A stretch of 64,000 bases of DNA from Cutaneotrichosporon cavernicola (taxonomy: Eukaryota; Basidiomycota; Tremellomycetes; Trichosporonales; Trichosporonaceae): the NCBI RefSeq assembly GCF_030864355.1, contig NC_083395.1, forward strand, positions 496,001-560,000, written 5' to 3'. Position numbers and translations under genes: made by a program. A model generated the notes under the pieces. It ran no database searches. It worked only from the letters and a program-made list of their open reading frames with translations, and was not told the DNA's origin. Of the stretch, positions 1 through 9,864 are shown piece by piece. The first letter of the stretch is position 1, and each line of letters begins with the position of its first letter.

Positions 1-807
1 TTCGAGGACGTGGCCGTCACGAACATGCGGAGGGTTATCGGCACCCGCCTCACAGAGAGCAAGCAACAGGTTCCCCACTATTACGTCACCGTCGAGGTCA
101 ACATGGACCGTCTGCTCAAGCTCCGCCAGGTGTTCAACAAGGCCAGCGAGGGCAAGTCCAAGCTCTCGGTCAACGACTTTATCGTCAAGGCTTCGGCGCT
201 GGCGCTTGGTGACGTGCCTGAGGCCAACTCGTCGTGGTTGGGAGACAAGATCCGGACGTGAGTAGCAAACGAGTGGAGCACACGCACGAGGCGTAGCCGC
301 GCTCCAAACGAGTGGAGAACACGCACGAGGCGTAGCCGCGCTCCATTTATACACCGGCCCTGCTAACGTGTCAGGTACAAGAACGCCGACATCTCGGTCG
401 CCGTGGCCACCCCTACCGGCTTGATCACTCCCATCGTCAAGGACGCCGGCTCCAAGGGCCTCGCGACCATCAGCGCCGAGACCAAGGCGCTCGCGACCAA
501 GGCGCGCGACGGCAAGCTCAAGCCTGAAGAGTACCAGGGCGGCACGTTCACCATCTCCAACCTGGGCATGTTCGGCGTGAGCCACTTCACGGCCATCATC
601 AACTCCCCGCAGTCGTGCATCCTTGCTATCGGCGGAACGACGCAGAAGCTCGTGCCCGCACCCGAGGAGGAGAAGGGATTCAAGGTCGTCAACGTCATGA
701 ACGTCACCCTCTCGAGTGACCACCGGACTGTCGACGGTGCCGTTGCAGCTCGCTGGCTCGGCGCGTTCAAGGGATACATGGAGCAGCCTCTGACGTTCAT
801 GCTCTAG
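1..807 (+). CDS. LAT1: Dihydrolipoamide acetyltransferase, E2 of pyruvate dehydrogenase (3' part)
   Basis: C-terminal catalytic part of the mitochondrial E2 subunit, which transfers the acetyl group from lipoamide to CoA. The gene begins left of the window; lipoyl and E1/E3-binding domains are not visible. Reading frame 1 opens directly in the catalytic domain ([16 protein letters not shown]). One intron, 258-374, has donor gtgagt, branch tgctaac and acceptor cag; joining restores [17 protein letters not shown]. The active-site motif DHRTVDG lies near the C-terminus. The motifs [11 protein letters not shown] and FTAIINSPQ favour pyruvate dehydrogenase E2 over the branched-chain or oxoglutarate paralogues. 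The intron carries a 39-bp tandem duplication, listed separately. Family assignment is firm; the gene name is by homology. Confidence 0.93.
267..344. repeat. 39-bp tandem duplication inside the E2 intron
   Basis: Two head-to-tail copies (267-305 and 306-344) differ at a single base. They lie wholly inside the 117-nt intron between its donor and branch point and do not touch the coding sequence. Without the duplication the intron would be 78 nt, closer to its neighbours in size. Confidence 0.9.
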
Positions 808-1235
808 GCGGGGGTGTTAGATACCTCGGGAGATGCAGATAGTATGTTACGGCGGTGGGGGGGGGGGGAGGGGAGGTTGTTGGTGCCCTGTCTGGTGGCG
901 TGTGTGGTGGCGGGCTGGGCGACTGACTGCGATGCTGGAGGTGGAGCGAGACAAGGTGGCGCTCGCACTGACCGCATCGACCATGGAGCGACCTGACCAC
1001 ATCACACACGGAGCGAAAGGGGTATACGCTCCAAACAAGCTGTGCTGATGGCAGATGCGAGGCATTCTGGTGCTTGTTCTTGCCAGTTGATGACCTGCCG
1101 TTGATGGCAGCAAGAGTCCTTGTGGCAGACGCATCAGGCCAACCAAGCGCAAGGATAAAGCAGCGTACCCTCGCGCTCACTCTGTTCACTAACTACCCAC
1201 CTGTCCTCATCCAACTCACATCCTGCCACTGTATC
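808..1235. other. Intergenic, 3' of E2 and 5' of the acidic orphan
   Basis: No supported gene. It holds a run of 12 G at 857-868. Short frames here lack homology. The stretch before the next ATG is pyrimidine-rich, as in the other 5' leaders of the window. Confidence 0.5.
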
Positions 1236-2264
1236 ATGGCCTCAGTCCCCGGTATCCTTCTCGACTCCTTCATAGACGCAGCCGACACGCGCCTCCCTGA
1301 TACCCTCCCAACCTGTGAGGAACTTCACACCCTCAAACCACTGGGCAACCTCTCTCGGAAGAAGGTCCGCGCCATCTTCGGGGCGCTCGAGTACGCGTGG
1401 CGCGAGGTCATGGGCGAATACTCGCCGTCCCCTGTGCTTATCGAGTTGTTGTTCAAGCGGCCGAGGAGCGCGGATGAGGCACTGGGAGTCTACCTCCAGA
1501 CGCTGTTGGAGGAGGAGGAGAGGCGCGCTGAGGCTGGAGACGAGGAAGAGGAGGAGGAAGAAGAGGCTGAGAAGAGAGAGGAGGAGGACAAGGATGAAAG
1601 GGGGTGGCGGCAGGAGGAAGGGGAGAACTGCCGGGAGATGGAGCACTTCGGCAAATACCAAGAGGAGAAGGGGGGATGTGACGAGCTTGACGTCTACGAG
1701 CCGGAGGACGAGGAGGAGGCGACGGCTGAGGAGGAGTGGACGACTGAGGAGGGGTGGACGGGGGAGTGGCACGCGACAGAGGTTGAAGAGACAGAGGCGA
1801 CAGAGGTAGAGGACTCGGTGGACGGTACGGAACAGTTTCATCCTGAAAATGACCAGTCAGCCCTCGAACAGCCCAAGATGAACGCTCCTGCAGTCATAAT
1901 ACAGCCCCTGGAGACGCCCAAGACCTCATCCAACCTCTCCATCCTCTACCCTGACCCCACCCAACCGAACCATGCCGACCAAGCCCTCCTCAACGACTGG
2001 ACAATCACCATAACTGACGTCGACGCGCTACGTACGCACCCCGTCATCGCGGACCTCACTGCTCAGCTCGACGCACTCCCAACACCCATCGACCTTGCGG
2101 GTAGTCTCCGGATCCGGCACCGGCACCGGCCCCGGCTCGAGGCCGAGCCGTGGCTCAAGGTCAACACACAGTACAACGCGACCACGGAGGGGGAGGGGGG
2201 ACCCAAGAAGGACGGTTGGAAGAGGTTGGGAAGGATGCTGAAGGGGCTGCCTGCGTGCGTGTAG
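1236..2264 (+). CDS. Hypothetical acidic Glu-rich protein
   Basis: Single-exon frame of 342 residues. I chose ATG 1236 because it follows a pyrimidine-rich leader; the same frame stays open upstream but without a convincing start. Residues 1-90 look folded and helical (LSRKKVRAIFGALEYAWREV). They are followed by about 100 residues of Glu/Asp/Lys-rich low complexity, predicted disordered or coiled coil, then a more mixed C-terminal third containing RIRHRHRPRLEAEPW. No known domain, signal peptide or membrane segment is seen. I do not recognise the protein. The long antisense frame over the Glu-rich part is a composition shadow. Confidence 0.6.
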   Translation: MASVPGILLDSFIDAADTRLPDTLPTCEELHTLKPLGNLSRKKVRAIFGALEYAWREVMGEYSPSPVLIELLFKRPRSADEALGVYLQTLLEEEERRAEAGDEEEEEEEEAEKREEEDKDERGWRQEEGENCREMEHFGKYQEEKGGCDELDVYEPEDEEEATAEEEWTTEEGWTGEWHATEVEETEATEVEDSVDGTEQFHPENDQSALEQPKMNAPAVIIQPLETPKTSSNLSILYPDPTQPNHADQALLNDWTITITDVDALRTHPVIADLTAQLDALPTPIDLAGSLRIRHRHRPRLEAEPWLKVNTQYNATTEGEGGPKKDGWKRLGRMLKGLPACV

Positions 2265-2339
2265 GAATGCAATAGAATAGTATCAGATATAGGTACAGCT
2301 TCGTCTCAAGTCCGGGATCTGAACCACCTCAGTGAGAAT

Positions 2340-3010
2340 GCATCATAGTTGCCGCTTAGGAGTGGCGCAGGGAGAATAATGCAGCTTCTGGCAATAATTC
2401 TTGATAATCGTGACTATTCTGCGTTCGAACTCCTTCTCGCGGATCGCCGTTTCTGGCCAACCAGAGAAGCTATGCAGTTTTTCTCTTGCACAGACACTCT
2501 CAACATCATCCATTATCGCCCTCATGAGAGGCTTGGCAATGACTGTCTTGCACCTGCAGTTAAGAAGAGCCAAGGTTTCATGGTTTGGGCAGGCATCTGG
2601 ATGGTGGTTGCACTCTTCTGGTTCGTTTTGACACCTCCCACTCAAGAGGCAAGAAGAAGGGTGTAACTGCCAAGATATATTGTGACCAGATCCTCAAGAA
2701 AGCGCTTCCTGGGCCATGGGATTTCATGCGCTCGTGTTGACAGAGCTGGGGAGCGACTCCTGATATCATTGAGGGCAATGCAGTTGTCCACAAGGCCAAG
2801 ATTTGTTGTGCAGAGTGGAATAAACAAGGATTTAACATTGTTTTCCACCCCCCAAGCTCGATGTCAATTGCATCAAGCATGCATGGTCAGAGCTCAAGCG
2901 TCGTCTAGCCATGGTATCCCTTCGCCCAAGCACCTTGGACGAGCTCTGGGAAGCAGCACAGCGCTCGACAGAGTGTTCGTTCCTGATCTGAACACCATTT
3001 TGGGTCACTA
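2340..3010 (+). mobile_element. Degenerate Tc1/mariner-like transposase relic
   Basis: Transposase-like peptide fragments lie in order on the plus strand but in different frames. They are a GFMVWAGIW block (about 2575-2605), a KIYCDQILKKALPGPWDF-like block (about 2671-2724), and at 2848-2994 the block LDVNCIKHAWSELKRRLA followed by STLDELWEAAQ. The last block resembles the PDLNPIE..W..LKRR end of Tc1/mariner DDE transposases. Stops and frameshifts separate the fragments, so the copy is dead. I did not find terminal inverted repeats. The relic lies beside the expanded paralogue cluster, which may be coincidence. Confidence 0.6.
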
Positions 3011-3499
3011 GGAGGCACTGCCTTACAGCGGCCGGAACGGATAGGGTGGAACGTGGGTCATCTTGTCGGCAGCGAGGCGGAACCAGAGACCAGTTCCATT
3101 CCATGTTCGCCACTACCAAAATCACAGATCGCCACTGCCAATGAATACTTTGCAGCAAGCTGCCACAAGTAAATCAACACAAACTATCAAATCATGGAAA
3201 GCTGTTCTGGACAATTAACGTACAGCCAGCAATCATCAACTAGCGAAAAAACCATACCCATTTCACTGGATTTACCACTCACAATGAAGATCAGTTAACC
3301 TCTCGCAGCACATCCACTCGAAAGTCTCGCACTCTTCCTGCGGCAAGCAACCTTCGCTCCTCGACGAACGTCTCCCACATCCCGACGAGTTGCATAAATA
3401 CCTCCCTCTCGTCGTCTCTCACTTCCTCACTCTCAACACCCTCTGACTCTAACCTCTACTACTTTCTTACTTCACAACCACTTACATTAAAAGTTAACA
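3011..3499. other. Intergenic, promoter side of the first small cluster gene
   Basis: No gene is seen. The last 100 bases contain a TATA-like element and a CT-rich leader ending in the start context of the gene at 3500. Confidence 0.5.
3393..3400 (+). promoter_or_regulatory. TATA-like box of the gene at 3500
   Basis: The element cataaata lies about 100 bases before the ATG and is followed by a CT-rich tract, the usual layout of basidiomycete core promoters. It is a position and sequence match only. Confidence 0.4.
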
Positions 3500-4182
3500 A
3501 TGGCCCGCATCACCCCGACCGTCGGCCGCACGACCCGCAACGTCGCACCATATTCTCAGCGCGACAACAAGGATTACACTGCCCGCTCGACAGAGGCGCG
3601 CAGAACCGCTACCAAGACAGCCCTAATCGTAGTCTCCCCCCCGCATGCGCCGCACTACATGTCGGGTCCCATCCGCCGCCGCCAGCCCATCCCCCAAGCC
3701 CCTCCCCCTTCCAGCCGCACCTGTACTCTAACGGCGGGCCCCCTCGCCAACGTGCACGACACGCAGGCCGCCGCCACCCTTCTCCGCTTCCGCCGCCCCG
3801 ACTGGGACCGCGTTACCCCTTCTGAGTTCCTCGCCTCAGTTGACCGCCACCTCCTCTCGCGCAGCATCCATCTCAAGACCACCGAGTTTGGCAATATGAT
3901 CCCCCTCGAGGACCTGGCACGCACCACCGCGCGCTTCGTCCTCCGTGCCGTTCACGACTCTTGGGTCGCCGCAAACCCCACCCAAGACGCGTGCAAGCCT
4001 CGCTGCGGCTGTGTTCGCGAGATCATGGCGAGTGTTCCGTTTGCCGTGACGGCCGAAAACTACCTCCGCTCTACGATGGAGGATGTTATCCGCTGGCTTC
4101 ATTGGGACGGGAAGGACGATAACGAGGGTGAGACCGAGGAGGAGACGGAGACCGAGACCGAGACGGAGACCGAGACCGAGAT

Positions 4183-4215
<33 letters not shown>

Positions 4216-4267
4216 AACCGAGGCCGAGGGCTGGACCGACACTGAGATGGAGGGCATGAGCGAGTAG
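3500..4267 (+). CDS. Cluster protein with shared N-terminal block, Cys motif and Glu-Thr repeat tail
   Basis: Single exon, 255 residues. The first 100 residues are basic and Pro-rich, unlike the other cluster members. From about residue 112 the protein shows the shared helical block (start FLASVDRHLL, end RAVHDSW), two residues longer than in most paralogues. The expected CxCx2C site follows at the right distance but keeps only a CKPRCGC arrangement. The C-terminus is a run of Glu-Thr pairs encoded by a GAGACC-type hexamer repeat (about 4127-4230), so length may vary between strains. No signal peptide or membrane segment. Membership is inferred from the block alone; this is the most divergent member. 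Confidence 0.65.
4127..4230 (+). repeat. Coding hexanucleotide repeat (Glu-Thr)n
   Basis: An array of GAGACC-like units with occasional third-position changes encodes alternating Glu and Thr at the end of the 3500 protein. The six-base period keeps frame when units are gained or lost. Confidence 0.85.
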
Positions 4268-5272
4268 GCTCAAGATGGTACTGTAGGTAGTAGAAAATGT
4301 TGTAGTACCCGAGCCCCTACGACCCGAGCCCCGCCGACCCGGGCCCTTAAATTGCGCACACGTTCAACCGTATTCTATGCATCGTACATTCACTCTACAA
4401 CAGGAAACACATCATAGTAGTTGGTGAGAGGAGGTGAGCGAGTGAGAGAGAGAGAGGGAGACAGAGTAAGTAGCTGAAAGCCGGGAGAACTAGAAGATGC
4501 ATTGAAGTAGACGACGACAGCAGATAGACTGAAGAAACTTATCTCTCACGTGTTTAGTTAAGCTGAAGCCAGCTGCAAGCCGATAATGGTCCAAAGCAAT
4601 TGACATGGTGAACCACAATGCCTCGGCTCGTCATTATTCCTAAATGTACTGAGCTCTGGTTCATGGGAAAGCCCACGGTAGCTGCGCTCTCACGACGCAA
4701 CGCCTCCGTGTGGGACGAGGAAACTCGGCTCGGAGCTATCGACCAGAACCCCGGAACATTTGTAAAGACCTTGTCTTTTTTTTTCCCGCACCCGGACGCG
4801 TAGGACTAGCTCACCTAGCCAACCCAGATCCATTGCGCTCCCCTCGGAATGATGCAGAGCACCCTACAGAGCTGCACATGCGCCCCCATGCCCGAGTCGA
4901 CTGCACGAGGTTGGTGGACGCCACCCTGCCTGTGATCCGCAGGTGCGAGAGTGCGAGAAGTGTTGAAGTGGTGGCGTGGTAAGTGGTGAAGTGGTAGGCC
5001 TAATTTCCCAGCTAGCGGTGTATGTGGAATGAGGGGTGAGAATGCTGTAAGGGAAGAGGGAGGATGATGATTTGTGGCACTGCGATGTTGGGAAATTGGG
5101 AAATTGTCACGAAATGCACACAACGCCGTAATACTCACTCTCTCACCCGGCTCTGATGCATCCCAGACCTCTCATCCCTCCCATCCTCCTCTTCCCTATT
5201 TATGCACGGACGCTTCCATCTTCGTCACCTCACAACCAAAATCTTACCTCTCACCAACAACCAACTGTACCA
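4268..5272. other. Intergenic, about 1 kb
   Basis: No supported gene. It contains a purine-rich gagagag stretch near 4440-4460. The last 80 bases form the promoter and leader of the gene at 5273. Confidence 0.5.
5196..5204 (+). promoter_or_regulatory. TATA-like box of the gene at 5273
   Basis: The element ctatttatg lies about 70 bases before the ATG and precedes a CT/CA-rich leader. Assignment is by position only. Confidence 0.4.
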
Positions 5273-5608
5273 ATGGACCAGACTCTCAACGAGACCCCTC
5301 TGTCGCCGGCCCACAAGCTCGCCTTTGAGCAGGCCATCGATACCAACTTCCGTACCTTCGGCGTCCGCACGACCTACGTCGACCTCCACAAGGACCTCAA
5401 CATGTACGACAAGAGGACTCAAGGCGTCATCATCAGGTGCATCCACGATGCGGCAGTCACGGTTGGCCTCAGGCCCGTCTTCGACCCGCTGTGCCAGTGC
5501 CGCTCGTGCGATTACAGGAAGATTCTCAACTGGCGCATCCGGGGGTGGGCCGAGGACGTTTACCACGCCACAGAGATGGCCAAGAGGGTTGCGTCAAACA
5601 TGCGCTAG
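5273..5608 (+). CDS. Small cluster protein: shared helical block plus CxCx2C
   Basis: Single exon, 111 residues. ATG 5273 follows a TATA-like box and a clean leader; the open frame upstream lacks a good start. The shared block begins at Phe in AFEQAIDTNF and ends at CIHDAA. The Phe-to-His distance of 40 residues equals that in the RING proteins at 8258, 9253 and 15155, and Asn8, Gly13, Asp29 and His41 of the block match the 8258 protein without gaps. Sixteen residues after the His comes CQCRSC, then a Trp 8 residues later (KILNW). Three close Cys could bind metal with a fourth ligand or in a dimer. No RING follows. Function is unknown. Confidence 0.75.
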   Translation: MDQTLNETPLSPAHKLAFEQAIDTNFRTFGVRTTYVDLHKDLNMYDKRTQGVIIRCIHDAAVTVGLRPVFDPLCQCRSCDYRKILNWRIRGWAEDVYHATEMAKRVASNMR

Positions 5609-5714
5609 GCTGTAAGTACTCAACCACCCTCGCTCACTCCAGGCCGCACTCAAAGGAAGTGCATAATTCAGCTTGGGGGCGGATATTGACGGCGGCAGAA
5701 CCAAGGTGCAAGGG

Positions 5715-5722
5715 GTATATAC
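5715..5722 (+). promoter_or_regulatory. TATA-like box of the gene at 5880
   Basis: The palindromic element gtatatac lies about 160 bases before the ATG, farther than at the neighbouring genes. Assignment is tentative. Confidence 0.3.
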
Positions 5723-5879
5723 CAGTATGTACCTCTGGGTCCCCTTCTGATGGGTTTTGTGCTAATCAAAACAGGGGGACACCATCAAACTCGGTCATTT
5801 GGCACCATCACCCCCACCCAGTCCATACTCTATTGTCCTCAACTTCTCCCATCCTACAGCACTCTACCTCTACCCAACA

Positions 5880-6161
5880 ATGCTCTCCATGGTACACCTC
5901 ACCCCCGATAAGCAACGGCGCTTTGTCGCGGCCCTCGACGCACGCATCCTCATCCTCTTCGACATGCCTTGGCACGAGCTCGAACCGCTCTTCGAATTCC
6001 ACGGTCCCCTCGAGCAGAGCCAGATCCTATTGGATTTGCACGACACCATGAGGGCCTTCGGCATTGCGACCATGTACGATGTGCGCTGCAAGTGTACCGA
6101 GTGCAGCACGGAAACGCGTATTCTAGGGTGGCGGGAGGAGGTGCACAAGGAGCTCGGGTAG
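5880..6161 (+). CDS. Small cluster protein: shared helical block plus CxCx2C
   Basis: Single exon, 93 residues, starting at ATG 5880 after a CT/CA-rich leader. The shared block runs from RRFVAALDAR to DLHDTM and is one residue shorter than in most paralogues. The Cys motif CKCTEC begins 16 residues after the block His, exactly as in the proteins at 5273 and 6658, and is followed by ILGW. The gene lies 271 bases after the 5273 gene in the same orientation, consistent with tandem duplication. No signal peptide, membrane segment or RING is present. The coding call rests on conservation with its neighbours. Confidence 0.72.
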   Translation: MLSMVHLTPDKQRRFVAALDARILILFDMPWHELEPLFEFHGPLEQSQILLDLHDTMRAFGIATMYDVRCKCTECSTETRILGWREEVHKELG

Positions 6162-6657
6162 ATTCCTTAGATCACGATGGTGCACGAATAGGAGTATGTA
6201 GATAAATGATGAACTCGTGACAGGATACAATGGAAACTCGTGGCTGGATACGATGGACACTGGGAGGTGCGTTCAAATCTGATTGCCCCTGGGACTGATC
6301 ACTCACGCGCCTATCTTGCACTTCGAAGTTTGTTCCTGCGAGGAATGATAGCAACTATGTCCTCGACTTGACAGACTCGAACTTCGAGGATGCTCCCGCT
6401 GCACCTCATATGACCGCGTACTGGTAGGGCAAGTGGACAGCCTTTGATAATTTGGGCAGAAGCATTGATTTTGCGACTGATTTTGGGCCATCCTTGAATC
6501 AACCCAAACACTCCATCACAATTACTAGGACCTCTTGTCATTCTCTTCTTGGATCAACATCTCTTTCAAGAGCGAGCCGATTCGGTAAATATTTCTCCAA
6601 GCGTCCTCTCTACAGGCATATAACCCGTCTCACTCTCTACCCCTCTCCTCATCTACA
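6162..6657. other. Intergenic between two small cluster genes
   Basis: No supported gene. It ends in a CT-rich leader with a TATA-like element at 6616-6623. Confidence 0.5.
6616..6623 (+). promoter_or_regulatory. TATA-like box of the gene at 6658
   Basis: The element gcatataa lies about 40 bases before the ATG within a CT-rich leader. This implies a short 5' leader if it is used. Confidence 0.4.
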
Positions 6658-6939
6658 ATGTCCACCACCTTCGCCGAGGCATTCGAGGCCGAGCTTCGCA
6701 TCAGCTTCGCCAACTGGCCTACTCACCGCCTGGCTGAAATTCACAAGACGCCCTTTGACAACCTCGACCAATTCAGCCAGGGCCTGGTGCTTACGGCCTT
6801 CCACAACGCCATGGTCCAAGTGGGAATGAGCCCTCCACTGGACAGACGGTGCGCGTGCGAATATTGCGGCATTACAGCCCGGATGCGGCGCTGGAGCGAG
6901 GTGGTGGAGGCTGAGCTTACTCGGGAGGGGTTCCTGTGA
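6658..6939 (+). CDS. Small cluster protein: shared helical block plus CxCx2C
   Basis: Single exon, 93 residues. The shared block starts at AFEAELRISF and ends at TAFHNAM, with the same 40-residue Phe-to-His spacing as the RING paralogues. Sixteen residues later comes CACEYC, then a Trp at plus 8 (MRRW). It has the same layout and length as the 5880 protein but differs at most positions outside the anchor residues, so the duplication is old or fast-evolving. No RING or targeting signal is seen. Function is unknown. Confidence 0.74.
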   Translation: MSTTFAEAFEAELRISFANWPTHRLAEIHKTPFDNLDQFSQGLVLTAFHNAMVQVGMSPPLDRRCACEYCGITARMRRWSEVVEAELTREGFL

Positions 6940-7527
6940 AGCACATCTGGCCCGTTGAGGGAGGGAGTGGGTGAGATTCGGGGGCTGTTTTCGCCCTCCT
7001 TACCTTCCATGCTCAAAATGGACCAAGACTAGCATCCTTATGGTTCACAAGCCACTGGCACGTCGTCATCTTCTTTTGGCACCTAACGCCACAATTCTCT
7101 CCTACCCTTCCACGACACGCTGGTTCCAAGCCATATACTGCCCCCACGTCAAGATCGGATGTAGATTCCAACTAGGTCCTAGCTTCCCGCTCTTCAAGGT
7201 TAGGTCGAGTGCCGTGGACACACTGTGATAAGGGAGCTGTAGTTTCCTATCTTTACATGCAGAACTTCTACGAGAACTCTGACAAAAATGATGAGGCGAA
7301 CACTGAGCTTAACAGTCCGAGCAGGAACGTTGGGATGTGATACCGAAACGTGAGCGTAGGATAGCTGCAGGGAGGTGGCACATCAATCATCTTGGCGGAA
7401 ACAGTTTGGGTATACATATTGAAATCATTGGCAACTGAGTCGATGTCATGCTAAGAATGTGGCCATGCCGACAGAACCACCGCCAGCTTGATGAGGTGGC
7501 AATTGGCTATCGCTCCTCAGCCGCTGC
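6940..7527. other. Intergenic between convergent cluster genes
   Basis: Lies between the 3' ends of the plus-strand gene at 6658 and the minus-strand gene ending at 7528. Short frames here show no block or RING motif, and no gene is supported. Confidence 0.5.
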
Positions 7528-8258
7528 CTAAATCAGAAACACCTTCCACTGCTCCCTTAAAGTGTCAGCGTGTCCTGGAAGTCATTGTAAAAAAAAAACT
7601 CACTCGCGATACCGGGTCTCCTTGCATCCAGGGCAGGGGGAGCCGGTTCCGTGAAGCACCTTGGCACAATCTGTAGTCAGCTCTGCCTTAGATCAGACGT
7701 ACCCTCACACATCATGACGTGGTTACAGGCGTGGGGCATCGTGTCAGCCTTCTTGTCCTGGCAGACGACACAGATCCCATGCTCGGACACGGTGGCCAAC
7801 TTGGCCATGGCGGCGTACATGGCAATGGTCTTGGACGCCTCAGCGTTTGCTTCGGCCACAGCGTCCGCGACCGCAGCCTTGGTGGACGCCTCAGCCTCGG
7901 CCTTGCACTTGTCCTGTGCCGCGGCGACAGCGCGGGCAGTCGCAGCCTCGGCCTTGACCACCGCATCCGACTCTGCCTGCTTGGCATCGTCCTCTGCGGA
8001 TGTCACCACTTGGTGCATGAGGATAAAAAGAATTGACGCAAAGCTTGTGAACGGCTCGTCGGGGGAGGCGATTTCGGCCATCCACGCGACCAGGAGGTCG
8101 GGACGAGTGTCGAGCGCCGCGTGGATGCTGCTCATAATGGCGGTCTTCTGCTTCCGGTCGATAGACTGGAAGTGAGGGACGCGTAGGATGCCCTCAACCG
8201 TCAAGCCATAGTCGGCGAGGTTGTCGTCGAGGCGGGCCTGGAAGTCGGAGTAGAGCAT
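7528..8258 (-). CDS. RING protein of the cluster, shared N-terminal block, C3HC4 RING
   Basis: Three exons (8258-7703, 7670-7604, 7555-7528), 216 residues. The second intron needs an AAG acceptor; the joined tail EEQWKVFLI matches its paralogues. Residues 1-55 form the shared block (DFQARLDDNL to SSIHAAL). Residues 85-155 are Ala/Glu-rich and probably helical. The RING ligands are Cys163, Cys166, Cys178, His180, Cys184, Cys187, Cys198 and Cys201. This is the C-x2-C-x11-C-x-H-x3-C-x2-C-x10-C-x2-C layout of IAP- and MUL1-type E3 ligases. The C-terminal W-x-V-F tail also resembles the IAP RING end. It is the only cluster gene on the minus strand. Ubiquitin ligase activity is inferred from the fold. 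Confidence 0.82.
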
Positions 8259-9252
8259 AGTTGCGAGGGTGGCTGCTGGTGCGTACAGTATGGGGTTGGG
8301 TGCGAGATGAGAGGTTGAGATAGTTGCTGGTTCTGTGATGGTAGAGAGGTGAGAGAAATCGATGGGACGAAGTGTCAGCGGGACGAGACCGCTTATATCC
8401 CTTAGGGAGAGTGGACCACCAGGGTGGCAGTGTGCTACCCACTAGTCAGTTGTACCATGGGAGACGGCCATGGCGATTGTGCTGGATCGTGACGCAGACC
8501 TCGGTGTGACATGGGAAAAAGGAAAGAAGATGACAAGTGGGAAATCCCACAAGCCCAATGACGGATCTGCTGCTCCTCTGTAGGGAAAGATGGTTCCCAG
8601 AGTTAGAAGCGGGCTCGGTGAGCGATGTGTGGCACGAAAGGGTTGTGTGTTGCGGAATGTGGCGATCTCGCAAACTCGGCTGTCAGTATTCCTCAACCCC
8701 AGATATTCCTTGTCTTGCCAAGATCCTGGTTGAGGCTACATCTACGCACTACGTTGGCTGGGTTTAATATGTTTATCGCGTCGAAGATTCGCCACGGGTT
8801 TCAAGAGTTTTATTAGGTTTCGGCTTGTCTACTCCAAAAACAACCGAACCTGCATAGGATGCATCAGAAAATGGTATGATCAAAATTGGAGCGGTTGGTT
8901 CGTGCTTATCCCGCTTTCTACGGCCTCATCGCCGGTTCACATCATCCCCACCTTCTTGAAAGTGGCTGGGATAGCTGTGCTTGCTCGCCTCTGTGTAAGA
9001 GCAACGGTTGTGTAACATATATCTCATGTATATGTCGAAGAACACATTTTCCTCTCGCCCCTCTTGCAGTTCCCAACATATCCAACATGGGACCCGACCA
9101 CCTACCACCTACCACCTGGAGCTCAGCGGTGTTAAATGTTTCAGTGTGCTTCCCTACCCATGTCCTACCTTCACCTCCACCTCAGCTGGGAACCAAACGG
9201 GGCGATTGACACCATTCACACCCAACACATTCATCTTACCTCCCTCAGCCTC
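8259..9252. other. Intergenic between divergent RING genes
   Basis: Shared upstream region of the RING genes at 8258 (minus) and 9253 (plus). A minus-strand TATA-like atataagc lies at 8391-8398. No gene is supported in between. Confidence 0.5.
8391..8398 (-). promoter_or_regulatory. TATA-like box of the gene at 8258
   Basis: The element reads atataagc on the minus strand, about 135 bases before the ATG. Assignment is by position only. Confidence 0.35.
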
Positions 9253-9864
9253 ATGCGCTACTCGGACTACCAGAGCTTGCTCCTCGACAGGCTGCGGAGA
9301 CGGGGGTTCTCCATCGAGGAGATACGCAAGCTCCCGTGTCTGGCCATGCTCGACTACGAGAAGCGGCATAACATCATCTCCTGCTTCCACGAGAGCCTCT
9401 GCGAACCCTTCAAAGCGGTGTGCGCGTGCGACGACCTCTTACACCTCCGCGGCACAGCTGGAGGTGAGACGCCCACCACCCTCCTCCTGGAGTGGTCGAA
9501 CACATGTGCTCGTTACGTTGAGCGCGCAGCTCCGCAACAGCCCAGACCCCAGGCGTTGTCCAAGGAGGCGGAAAATGAGTCGGAGCCCGAGGAAAACGGA
9601 AACTCGAGCTGTGTCATCTGCTGGGACAAGGCGCGCAACCAAATGCCATACATCTGCCAACATATTGTCATGTGTGAAGGTGCGTTGGCGGGAGGGCTGA
9701 ATACTGATACCAGAGTGCGTGACGAGGGTGGTGGACCCAATAAAGTTAACCGGATGTCCAATCTGTGGGAACATGGAAGAGCGCCGGTGAGTGCCCAGCG
9801 TCAGTCGGCCCGAGCAAAAGCGCTGATGTCCAGGCGTACGATGTGGCGTGTCTACTTCAGCTGA
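9253..9864 (+). CDS. RING protein of the cluster, shared N-terminal block, C3HC4 RING
   Basis: Three exons (9253-9679, 9714-9786, 9834-9864), 176 residues. The frame is open upstream of ATG 9253, but MRYSDYQSLL aligns with the starts of its paralogues. The shared block (DYQSLLLDRL to SCFHESL) has the 40-residue spacing without gaps. The middle is short and acidic and lacks the Ala-rich helix of the larger members. RING ligands are Cys120, Cys123, Cys135, His137, Cys141, Cys144, Cys157 and Cys160. The last 31-nt exon encodes the tail MWRVYFS, close to the IAP-type RING ending. Intron phases (1 then 2) and positions match the other four RING genes. Putative E3 ligase. Confidence 0.82.
   Translation: MRYSDYQSLLLDRLRRRGFSIEEIRKLPCLAMLDYEKRHNIISCFHESLCEPFKAVCACDDLLHLRGTAGGETPTTLLLEWSNTCARYVERAAPQQPRPQALSKEAENESEPEENGNSSCVICWDKARNQMPYICQHIVMCEGALAGGLNTDTRVRDEGGGPNKVNRMSNLWEHGRAPVSAQRQSARAKALMSRRTMWRVYFS

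Noticed and set aside
1242..1841. Leu-rich 199-residue minus-strand frame opposite the Glu-rich region
   Set aside because: It mirrors GAG/GAA-rich coding sequence; Leu runs are the expected antisense of Glu runs, and no domain or splice context supports it.
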